Assembly: GCA_033239525.1 (NCBI GenBank)
Contig: BSYO01000016.1
Location: forward strand, 1,426,001-1,490,000
Source: Nepenthes gracilis
Taxonomy: Eukaryota; Streptophyta; Magnoliopsida; Caryophyllales; Nepenthaceae
Reading direction: 5' to 3'
Length of the DNA stretch: 64,000 nucleotides
Below the pieces are notes generated by a model. It saw nothing but the letters and a program-made list of their open reading frames with translations, was not told the origin of the DNA and did no database searches. A program made the translations under genes and the position numbers. Shown in pieces: positions 21,601 to 33,600 of this stretch (positions are counted from its first letter, which is position 1; every line of letters starts with the position of its first letter).

Positions 21601-24600
21601 ATTAACCCTATTTTAAATTCTAAAGAATTTAAACATTAAATTAAAATTCCAATTCCACTTAATATCAAACAATAGAATTGAAATTATGCCTGAGATTCTA
21701 ATTCCAATAACAAATTCCAAATTTTAGGCCCAACTAAATGGGGCCTATAAAAAAAGACACTGTAGATAGCTTCAGTATTATTAAAGATAACAAAATATAG
21801 TCATGCAAGTACCTTCAAAAATATTCTGTGCAGAAAGTAGCTCCAACATAGAACAACAAACGAAAGGCTGAAAGACTCACCATTTTCGGCATGTTTCTGG
21901 AGCTGTAGCTAAAATCAAATGAAAGACCAGAGGGCCCTGTGGAAACTGCAATTGGTAAAATGCTCTCTGAAGGGACAATATGACTGCATGAAAAGAACCG
22001 AAACTTGTCGGGTGGTAGCCATGGGAAGAGTCTCTCCCTAGTCTCCTCTATAGGCTGCAAAGTTCCCCCGGCCAAGACAACAGCGTGTGCTTCATTAACA
22101 ATCTGCATGGAGTTCTTTATAGACATCAGCTAATTTCATCCATGCATGAAGGAAATGTTGGAATTACACCACATGATATAGCACATATTTAATAATTTAT
22201 TAAAATTATCAAAGTTTACAATTCCATGTGATTTTGTTATATTTTATTGGAGACATTTTTTCCTTAAATAGGCCAAGGTTTTGACGGAAAAAATGATAGT
22301 TATATAATTAATGAATTTGCCTCTTTCTACTCTATTCGGAGAAACTGGATAGTCCTTAACTATAGTTTTGACCCTTTATGCCGTGAAAGACTAAATTATG
22401 CAACACGTAAAAAATATTTATCCCTAGATATTCAACATCACCAATATACGTAATAAATTAAACACAAATAAATAAATACATAATGTGATAACGAAGGAAA
22501 ATCTCAAAAAATTAAAAAATTCTTGAATAAAATTATTCAAATCTCTCAAACTAGTTAAAGTAAAATCACTTTGAAAAAAGCCAACTTATAGATTAGGTAG
22601 TACAAATGTGCTAACCCTTAACTAACGTACTCTTAATTTGTGACACCTATCGAAAAACTTTTCGAATTGTTTCCTAACAATAGAATCAAACACCTTCTGA
22701 TTTTCTCTTAAACTTTACTTCACTGTGTCGCAAACAACCAACATTTCTAAAACTCTAAAATCCAAGTCACCAACAGAATTCCATAGACACACAGATTTGG
22801 AATAAGTGTTTGATGATAGCTGAATGATTTCGGGATAAAAAAACCTTGTCTCTTAGATCACAACTCATTGAAAAGGTTTTCTCTTTTTCTCATCACTTTT
22901 CTAGCACTCCTTTTCTTCTCTTTTCGTGTGGGTAGTGGTTAGATCAAGAGAAATAAACCTATCTATAAGTGAGGCTAAATATTAGGACAGTAAACGTGAA
23001 ACTGTGATCATGCACTATAGCGTTCAAACGCTAGTTCAAACAATAGCATGCATATGTGCACAGTCCAAAGGCACACGTACAGTGCCCATTCTATTAATTT
23101 GAGCATGTGTGCCAACTAATGTCGCACGTGTGTGACCTATTTTGTTATCGATGCACGTGTGCGATTTGGCAACATATATGCATGACCCATTCTGTTAGTT
23201 TGCTAAAACTGTATGAGTACTCACCTTGATCTTCGAACATTGCATTGAACACCAACTCAAATGCTAGTGCACCTTTGTGCGTTTTAGATGTTTTTGAGCC
23301 CCAATTGTTTTCAACTTTTATGAACATATCTCGAGTCATAATGAATCCCAATTAATAAATAAAATGATTCAAATGTAACTCGATTAAGGCCAAATTTTGT
23401 CACATAAATAAGCCAACAAATTAGACCTAACAATCTCTCTCTTTGATAATTTGGTTAGAAATGCCTTCTATGACATAGAAAGAAATAAGATCTAATTACT
23501 ACCATATTAGAGCTTGTTACACTACAAATATACAAACACAATCGACATTTACCATTATGTTGATGACTTGAAGCATTTGACATACCAATTTACATGTAAA
23601 ATAGACACTGCTACAAAAATACTTATAATGCATCAAACACATAAACACAACTAGCAGTATAGTCAATAAAAATGTCCCTGTTCTCTCCCTCGCAAAATAT
23701 AATAGTACAACCCTTTTATATATATGTTAGAACACAGAGCATCTCCCCCTCAAAACAAGCATATATCCCCCTTTTTTGGCACAAATTGGCAAGAGATGGA
23801 TACCTAAGAGTTAACCTTATCACCCAAAATCTCTACCTTATTGCTGGGCAACACCCTCAGAAATTAAGATGATTACCTTGAAAAATAGTAGGAGAAGAGC
23901 TAGATCGACTAGATTGCGAAATAAATCCTCGAATTTTGAGAGAGATTTGAAGAAAAAAAGGGTGTGAATCGAAGGAGAGGAAAAGATTGAGCTACAGTTC
24001 AAGCATATGATAGGGAGAGAGAGAGATGCAGAAGTTCAGGCTTGGACGAGTTCCAACGAACTTAAAGGCATTGCCGTGTTTGAAAGTCCAAGTTGGCATT
24101 TGAATGTTAGTTGCCTGGCGTTCGAATGTAAACCTTGGCGTTTGAACGTCATTCTTAAAGACACATTCAAACATCATTCCAAACGCCAATAAAAGACCAC
24201 TCTAGCTATAATGATATGCATATACACTAAATGATGGACGATAAAAAAATAGTACTAAAATTGCCAACAACTATGAATAAAGTCGGTAAATTTTCTTTTT
24301 TAAATTTAGGTTTTTCATGAATTTAATAATTCTGAGAAACATTCAAGTACTTCATTTTTTAACAAAATAAATGGGAATGGAATATATAGTGTGACATATG
24401 TGCAATGAAGCAATATACATAGTTAAGAGACTTCAAAACCTTGAAGTACAGAGGAATCTGGCTATAATATTGAAATTCCCAGTATATTTTGGAGAACCCA
24501 AGAGCGAAAGCCAAGCCCAACACCACTAAGGCCTATAACTCATAGGAACAATTTTGCTCCTCCTAAATGAGTCCTAGCATTAAAGAACTTCCATTTTTTA

Positions 24601-27600
24601 TAAACATTTTCTCTTTTTTTACAAAAGTCCCGATTAGAAATTAATCAATAATATTTTTTTTTAATTTTTCTAGGGGGGCTATTTTTTGAGTTTAGATTCA
24701 ACTAATTCAAGAACAATTTATTCTTCGGACAGTTCAAGTACACTTAGATTGCCAACTCAAAGCACACAAAAGTGATCAAGGTCTCAATTAATGAAGTACA
24801 ATATACGCAGTAAATATATATACAAAATATGATATGATATAACAAATCTGCTTTATAAAGATACAAAAATAAGGTGAGTGAATGAATCCATATCTCATTA
24901 AACGCATGAAATGCCATTCATTTCCAAATAAATTTTAAATCATTTAACCCACGGTGAATTTTTTTAAAATTTTTGTGTTTTTTTTTTAAAACAAGCAATT
25001 GTTGTTGAAAACAAAGTATAAATGCATGCTCTTACTCTAAATGCATCCTAATCTATACGTATAATGCATGAGAGAGCTACTTATAAGTAGAACAAGATAC
25101 CTTGGCTTTAGAAGCCAAGTCCTCCTTGATCCAAGCCTATTTCTCTAGAGAATGGGTTAGCCAACTTGAATACGTATAAATTAAATTAAGCCTATTTCCT
25201 TTATGGTCACATTTGACAATCATAGTTAAACTCGACACAATCCCTCTTAAGCGGTGAACCTCATGTTTCAGCATTATCTTTGAAAAATCTTCCTAGAGAC
25301 TTTTTAGAAAAAACTTTTAACAATGGTACCAAATGTGACCACGTTAGTCACATGAATAGCAAGTAAGAATGAATCTCAAAGAAAAGTGGGGCACATGAGA
25401 GAATGATCAAGCATCGCTGTAGAGAGAATAGCATGACAATCTCTAATTTGATGCTCAAAATTCTTAAACATTTCCCTAAAGTTCGGATGAGATGTCATCT
25501 TCTTCCAATTACCCTTGCTCACTCAAATCCTTGTTTTAGAGTTATTCCTGAGTTTACTAGAACAAAGTAGAAGACGCTAGGGGCAGATGTGCCCAAAAAA
25601 ACCACAATGGTGACAAGTAAATCCTATTCTAAAGAAGGTAGAAAACTTAGATGCTCCATCTGGCCGATTGATGTGGTGACTCCATGTGGTCTCTACACAG
25701 TTTGGGTGAATGTGCCCTCCTTTCCAAAGCAAGTACATGTGGGGAAAGCCTTCTCGGCGGAGAGAGGGATTTTCACATTAGTCTTGGATTGACTTTTAGG
25801 AGGGACTTGCTTGGGCTTTTTTTCGTGTTAAATTGAAGTGCCCACCTCCATTTCTACGCTACGCTTGGTTATTAATACTGTAACAATTTTTACAAGGTGA
25901 ACCACTTGGGAATTGGTTTCGTGAAAATCAACCTTTTCTTAATTTTGGCTGCTTTGCTTAAACTAAACATATGATCAAGTTTTTTCATTCTTTCTATGAA
26001 CATTATTAACTAGGCCATGGTTTTTTTGAGCTTATTTTTAAAATTCTATATATTGTCCTTAGGAGTAAGATTTCATCACACAAGATTTTTAGATCCTCTT
26101 CCCTTTTAGACAATAATCTTTGAAAATTTTCTCTTCCCATTCTAATCCATCAACTCTTTTTGAAAGAGTTTTGTTTGTTCGTTTAGCCACTAAGGTATCG
26201 TGGTACAATTTGTGGAACGCCGTTGGAAGGTCATTCAGACCATTTTCTAATTCGAAGTCTAATTGATCAAAATTATTAGACTTATCATCATAATCTAAGG
26301 TATGCACACCATCATTCTCAAAATAGGACACAAAAGCCAAATAATTGGAGTGCTTTCTGGAACCAAAAGCCTCACTTTCACTCTCCTTAGCCTCCTCATC
26401 AAAAAGGTTAGTACACAAGGCTTTGACTTTATTACGTTTGAAAGTAGGCATTCAATCCTATTGTGTTCATACCAATGGCATTCGTGGCATAGACGCCTCT
26501 GGATTTTCTGTTCTTAGGTTCATTTTTCTGAACCTTATTTTTCTTATAATTAGAAGAGCCTTTAAACTTTCCATAAGGTTTTTCCTTGTTTTTCAAAAAC
26601 TTTTTAAATTTTTTTTTGCTAAGAAAGCAATTTCCCCATCATTCATAGTCTCATCCCCCGAGTCATCACATGACTTTCCTTTGGTAGATTTTAAGGTGAT
26701 AGATTTGTCATTTTGTTACGAGAGACAATTCATAAGCTTGAAGATATCCAACCAATTGTTCAATTTTTGTCTTATCAAGGACCTTGCCCTTCTAAATAAC
26801 CATCACCTTCGGTCAAAGCGATTCAAGTAAGGACCTCAAGACTTTTTGGGCAATTCTATTTTTAGCAAATTTCTTTTATATTGAAGGCAGAGTTAATTAT
26901 ATTATTTAGTTTTGTATAGAACTTGTCAAACATTTCATCATAATTCATTCTTCATTCTTCAAACCTAGTGGCCACCATTTGTAATTTTGAGTTTTTAACC
27001 TTAGTAGCCCATTTATGTGTGATTTCCATAGTATCCAATGCTTCTTTAGCAATTTCACAAATTGACACCCAGTGAAACTCATAAGGCGAGATTGCGAAAA
27101 AAATAGCATGAATATCCTTATTATTTTAATTACCATGGATAAGCTCATCGTTTGATCATGTAGCAAGGTCATCGGGAGAGTTAAGCCCATTTCAATCTTG
27201 GTAGGTGGAGTTCATCCTCTCTCCACACATAGCCAAGACACATTCATCCAGCAATTACAAGAAGGTTCACATACAAACATTCTAATATGTATAGTTATTT
27301 CTATTTTTAGTATTGCAGAATTGACAAGGAGTGACTCATAATCATCTAGATAGAAGGGTCAATGTTCGAGGTATTCTCTATTACCAATTGGGAAAATTTG
27401 GCTAATCCTTAATGAAAAAAATTTGATCTTTTATGCTGTAGAAGACTAAATTAAGTAAATATTCAGCACACAAAAAAAATATTTGTCTTTAGACATTACA
27501 AGCATAAAATATCATTCTTAGTCGTCCAACATCACCAATATACACAACAAATAAAATGCAAAAGATAAATAAATACATGTAGTGATGAAGGAAATCTCAA

Positions 27601-30600
27601 AAACCAAACAATTCTTGAATAAAACCTTCCAAACTTCTTGAGTCAGTCAAAGCAAATCTACAATAAAAACCAACTTTACAGGTCGAGTAGTATAAATATG
27701 TTAACCCTTAGCCGGCTTTCTACTAATATGTAACCCCTATCAAAGAACTCCTCGAATTCGCTTCTTAGCAATAGAAGCGGGCACCTTTTGATCTTCTCTT
27801 GGACTTTACTTTACTACCTCAGAAACAACAAATACTTCTAGAACTCCAGGATCCAAGCCTCTAATTGAGCTTCGAAGGCTCACAGGTTTGAAACTAGTGT
27901 TTAAGAGTAGTTGAAGAATTTTGAGACGAGAAAACCTTGTATTTTCAATCACAACTCAAGGAATAGGTTTTCTTTTTTTCTTCTCATTTCTCTAGAGCTT
28001 CTTTTCTTCTATTTTCGTGTGGATAGTGGCTAGGTCAAGGGAAAAGATCTTATTTATAAGTGAAGCCGAAAAATAGGACAAAAAACGCGAAATTGCGATT
28101 CTACACACTAGCATTTGAACGCTAGCTTGACCGTCAGCTCAAACATCGGCATGCATATGCACGCAGTCCAATGGTGCACGTGTGCAACCATTCTGTTAAT
28201 TTGGACATGTGGTTGCACATGTGCGCGATCCAAAGGCATACATGCATGATCTATTCTGTTATTGGTACCTATACACAATCCAATAGTGCACATGTATGGC
28301 CCATTTTGTTAATTTGCTGAAACTGTAAGAGTGAACACCCTGGCATTCTAATGCTGACCTGAATACCAGCTCAAACGCTATCACACGTTTGCGCATTCCA
28401 GACTTTTTTAGCAACTAATCCTTTTTAGTAATAACGAGTATAATTTGAATCACAATTAATCCCAATTAATGAATAAAAAAGCTCAAATATAACTCAACTG
28501 GAACCAAATTTTGTCACATAAATAAGTTAATAAACTAGACCTAATACCTATGAATAACAAAATTGGCCATTGGAAGGTGGCAATAATGAGCGGCAATTTT
28601 CTAGAATATGAGGGTGTTTTTTTATATTTAAATTGAAGGAAGTTTCTCAACTTTTCATTTTATGAATTTCATAAACCCTCCCAAAAAACCGTACACTAAC
28701 TAAATCTACACAAATTTTGTGAACTATTATAAAGGAAGACAAATAAAGGCAAACAAAGAGAAACTGGTTTCAAGTTTTTCAAAAAAAGAATTTTAATATT
28801 AAATTCAGATATGTTATGAATATTTAATCCGTATTACAAGATGATGAAATAATTTGATAATCTAACGATCAGTAAACAATTAAAATCTCATAAAAATCTG
28901 ACATGAAATACTTCAAAAGTAGAAAAAAAAACAGTCAAACCTCAGAAAAAATCTTTTCCCCAGTAAGCATAACATATTTTATGAATCCTTCGTGCTGCCT
29001 GGAGCTTATTGATCTGGTCTTCGAGATTACTATCCTTCCATCAGCATTGTTATTAGTCAATGATAATAGCATATCAACTAATGCCTGAAAGCCGGACAAA
29101 GTGCTCCCCACGTTAGTTTCACCAGCAAGGTTATCATATTTCTGCAAATCAGAAACTGTGTCCGCATATCCACAAACCTGAGAAACTAATCACAGTAGGT
29201 AACCCAAAAGAACCAATTTCTATTACCACAAGCTATAACAAGACTGAGAAAAAATGCATTAGATGAAAATACCGGCCAATATATATCAATGTTAGGCCCT
29301 ATTTTTATGATATTTTCCAATAGTGGGATAATATCACAATATATTTCTGTATCGATTGATATATACAATATTTGCCCGATATTTCCCTTTCAGCATACAA
29401 CTCTCATAAATTTTTCTATTGATATATTTGATATCGATACGTATTATTTCATATCCATACGACCACGATTGAAATTGATACTGATGCCGATATTTTCATT
29501 CATAAATTGAATGAACTAATGAATCATGAGAAATACCTTGTGAATAATGTTGCTTTCCCTCATATATTGTATAAGCTTTACAAAATTGATGTTGTCAATG
29601 TTCAGAGAAAACAGAAAATCATTTATGGCCATGGACGATTCACTGCTCGTTTTTACATCTGCGGAATTTTTAGGATCAAAGCTCATAGCACTTTCATTCA
29701 GATCTTCCTCTTTAAGTATGGCTTGAAGAAAAGCTCGAGTGAGGACCATCAAGGTCTGGACATATCTCCGGTTGCCAGGTCCCAAAAGGTTGTGAAATCT
29801 TGCAAGGTACATTTCTAAGCTGTGATGCATATTTTCTAACTGAACAGAAGAAATTCGTTATCAATTTCACAAGTTTTAGGATTTTAGACAACTAGCATCG
29901 AAAGCTCAAACTTGTTAGAGAAAATGCATGCTGAGAAAAAAGTGTTCAAACAGATCAAGCTGAATGCCATAACTAGTGAATTCAGTATTCTTGTAAACCT
30001 AGCTTACCTTCATGATAAGTCAATTACTCAGAAAATTCAATCTATAAATCTTCAATCGAATTGAAAAATATTGAAAAGTTATCATTTCATCAACCAATGA
30101 GTTTCAGAACTAGACTCATCAGACAAATATCGAAAAGGGAAGAATATCTGACTGATGAATAAGGACTATGCAACCAAGTGAAAGTTGGAACTCACTGAAA
30201 AAGGAAGACAACTGCTGGAACTGTTGATGAGAGAAAGGTCACCTGTGAAGAGGTAATCATTGCATTATACATGCTGATGAGTGAATCAGCCAGATTGTGA
30301 GCCTCATCTATTATTACAACATTATTCTTCAAATTCAGACCAAGCGATTCTCGGGTTGCTTTCGATAGGAGGGACTGGTAGGGAAGAACCACAAGATCTG
30401 ACCATGGAAGCATGTTTCTTGAGCCATAATATGGACAAGTTCCTAATCTGCTACCAAGATGAACAAGATCTTCAATATCCATGGCCTCGTGCTGTGACAC
30501 CTCACTCCTAAATTCCTTCTGCAACTTTGGTTTTCTAAGCATTGGGCAACCACGTGAAGCCCTGGTCCTCCGTACTCTTCCTCGAGCATCTAAGTTCTGC

Positions 30601-33600
30601 ACATGAAACTTGTTAAACCAATAAAGAGATGTACTAAAGCCAAAAGACATTTTAGCCAATTATTCATCCAGTAGATCAAGTAGATGTCCTCACAGAATTT
30701 GTAAACACGAATGGGGAGAAAATCTAGCAAAAAGAAAAAAAATCTGATTTACTGCAATGATCATACCAGATGCCATTCATATGACAATCTAGTAGAAGAA
30801 AATAAAAGATACACGGGAACTTTGCTTGAGGAAGCCTTCCACAAATGAAGTATTGCTTGTTCCATAAGATGCACAGAGACTAATTGCTTTTTTCTTTCTT
30901 TGAGGTTCAACAAATCTAGTTTGGGAAGAATTCATTATAATTGATGGGGAAAAAAAAAAACTCCAGGCAGTTGGTCTATGTATTGAAGTAATGAGCTTAA
31001 GCTGCTCGAACTCCATTTGAGCACTTTGCAAAATAATGTCAAAGAAGTATATGGTTGTATAGAGTGCAAAAACAAAGAAACCACAAATGGAAAATAAAGG
31101 CAGTGAAATTCCATCGTAACAGGAATTTAGGTCAAAATAGTGAATTGATGTGGATCACCAGAAACAATGTTAATTGAGATAAAACTAGACAAATCTTGCC
31201 CAAATCCCTAGGCAAGGGCAGGAAATACTCAATGCTCACCCTAAGGTTACACTCTCTGAAGCTTCATAAACTGCAAACAAAACCCAAGCTGAGGAGAAAT
31301 AATGAAGCACGTAGCTGTATGCGAAAGTTTTCAGAATCAAACTAATAGAAATGACAAATTCATGAAGGAAAACCTGTAAGAAAGCACACGATGTAAAAAG
31401 CAAAGATGCGAGTATCAGCATGTAAATCTGCTTTGCTAAAGATTGTCTGTTGTATAAGATTTGGACACCACAGGACAATGCTGTCCTAAAGGACCCATTA
31501 AATCAGAGGAAGTCTCTCTCACAGTGAAAGATGTAAGAATGGAACTTAAGAAAAAGAGGACTTAATGGAAACTAAAAGCAGTTCACATATGTCATTGATT
31601 CCTTTGATTATAGATAAAATTGCTTATTTCCGCAAGCGATATGGTTATGAAAGTACTGGCTTCAAACAAGGTCATTCATTCATGGTCCCCCCCCACCCCC
31701 TCAAGACTGTCTTTGGAAGTTTTCATACAACATCTTTCCCCTTCGTTTTTCTTCCTTTCTACCAAGCAATGGTTCAAGGTTGAATAGCATGAATCCAATG
31801 TCACTAAAGGAAAAGCATATTTGAAACCCAGAATGTTGATTTCATGCTCAATCAACTAACCCTTGTATGGCACCATTGACACTTGCTTGATGCCCACACA
31901 CAGTAAAGCCAAATAATCTGATTCGGATCCAGATTTATGACTATCTAGAGTACGAGTGTGTTTCACTGTCCCATGAGGCATCTTGTCAACTTAAAACCAA
32001 CACAATCATAACAAATTTATTTCTATATCTAATATGATAATTGTAACCCAAATTTGTTGTGTGTGATTAGCCTATTTAAGCATCCAACTCAAAAAGTTCG
32101 TGGTACAACTAAGTGAATTTTGAATGGAGGTTAGCAAATGGACCCAACAGTATGAATCTGCTTTATTTTTTGGCACAACAATTATGCTATATATATACAT
32201 TTGCACTAGGGTCTTAATAGTAAAACCTCCTTTGCTTATGGTTTTTCCATTTAGGGTTGTTTCATATAAATCTAATATTTTATTATGCGATTGCTTACGG
32301 TTAATGATCTCCCAAATCCCTAGCATAATATATGTTTCTACATAAGGATCATCAAATAGATTCATTTCTTGCTAGACATGTCGCCAACTCGCGGATAATG
32401 CACTTATGGTCATGCAAGGAAATGAAATCATGATGCATGCATCTTGATCGTGGCTGGCGAAGTTAGCGTCGATGTCGACTGGAGTGACCGGAGAGGGGAG
32501 TTCTGGCGGAGGATTCGGTAGACGGAGGCCGATTAGGGTGAGGGGAAGGGAAGAGGAAAACAGAACAAGAGAGAGAGAGAAGAACAGACGAGAGAGAATA
32601 GGGAGAGAGAGACTTGAGACGAGAATATTTCTCCTTCCTTTCATTATACCAGTGGCAACAACTATATACGGGGGCTGGGAAATGGGGAAAATGGGAAACG
32701 GGTAATTGAATACAGGGGACGGAAAAACGGAAAACGGGTACGAGCGTAACATTGCCCCGTCCATCAAAAGAACCTTGTCCTCAAGGTTAGACACGAAGAT
32801 AAAATTCTAAAGCATCAGGATTCAACGCAACTCAATATTTCCCCGGGTCCCATTGTCGTCTGCATTTGTCGTAGCTCCACTCGTTGCCCCGGCTCTCCAC
32901 CAGTACAACGCTGAAGCTGTACACGTCGCTCTTCACATATAAATGCCCCGTGGAGACATACTCTGGAGCTGCATAGCCTTCTGTGTCCATCACCCTCATC
33001 GAGACATAAGACGGACTAGCAGAGGGGCCAAGTTTTGCTAAACCGAAGTCCGAGATTTTGGCATTGTAGGTCCCGCCCAGGAGGGTGTTAGAGGTCGTGA
33101 TGTCTCGGTCTGTGACTCGGCCATCTGATGTGCGTAAGAAGGCAAAGCCTCGGGCAGCTCCAATTGCAATTTTAAGCCTTAAATCCCATGGTAGTGGCTG
33201 GACAGCAGGGCCCCTGCCCAACAGGTGGTTTTCCACACTTCCCTGCTGCATCAATTCATAAACAAGCAGCAGCTCCTTTTCTTCCCAGCAATAACCCCAC
33301 ATAACAATCTTTCCAGCACTAAGTCCAACTTCCAAGCCCAGCACATTGGAATTCCATACATCAAAATCACTACCAATTTCAACACAAGATACAGCAGCTG
33401 ATAATACCAATTGATTCACATCCGGAAGACACACATTCTCTTTTTCCTCGAAAGGGTTCAAAATTCTTGAACTCCTTGACATCATCCAGCATGCCCAACA
33501 GATCGTACTCATCTCAAGAGGCGGTATAGAACCGATTATCTTACTATTGGCATCATTAGACTCAAATTGTAGTTTTAGAGGACTGCCAACTGTCTCATAA

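Larger units (their letters stand above)
22337..28546 (-). mobile_element. Decayed Copia-like LTR retrotransposon in helicase intron 6
   Basis: Two related LTRs (22337-23432 and 27389-28546) flank a ~3.96-kb internal region. In minus-strand orientation the LTR starts TGTTAGGTC and is preceded by a purine-rich tract AAAGAGAGAGAT (just right of 23432). The right LTR is followed by ATTGGTAATAGAG, close to the initiator-Met primer-binding site. The internal region keeps gag pieces but no recognisable integrase or reverse transcriptase, so it is non-autonomous or heavily deleted. Flanks TCTAT (left) and CCTAT (right) could be a diverged 5-bp target duplication. It lies in the same orientation as the helicase and is removed by splicing of intron 6. 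Confidence 0.75.

Noticed and set aside
28935..29147. Reading the helicase exons as separate small genes or the gene as a pseudogene
   Set aside because: All nine exons join in phase with GT-AG borders and keep every core helicase motif, so a single intact gene is the better account.
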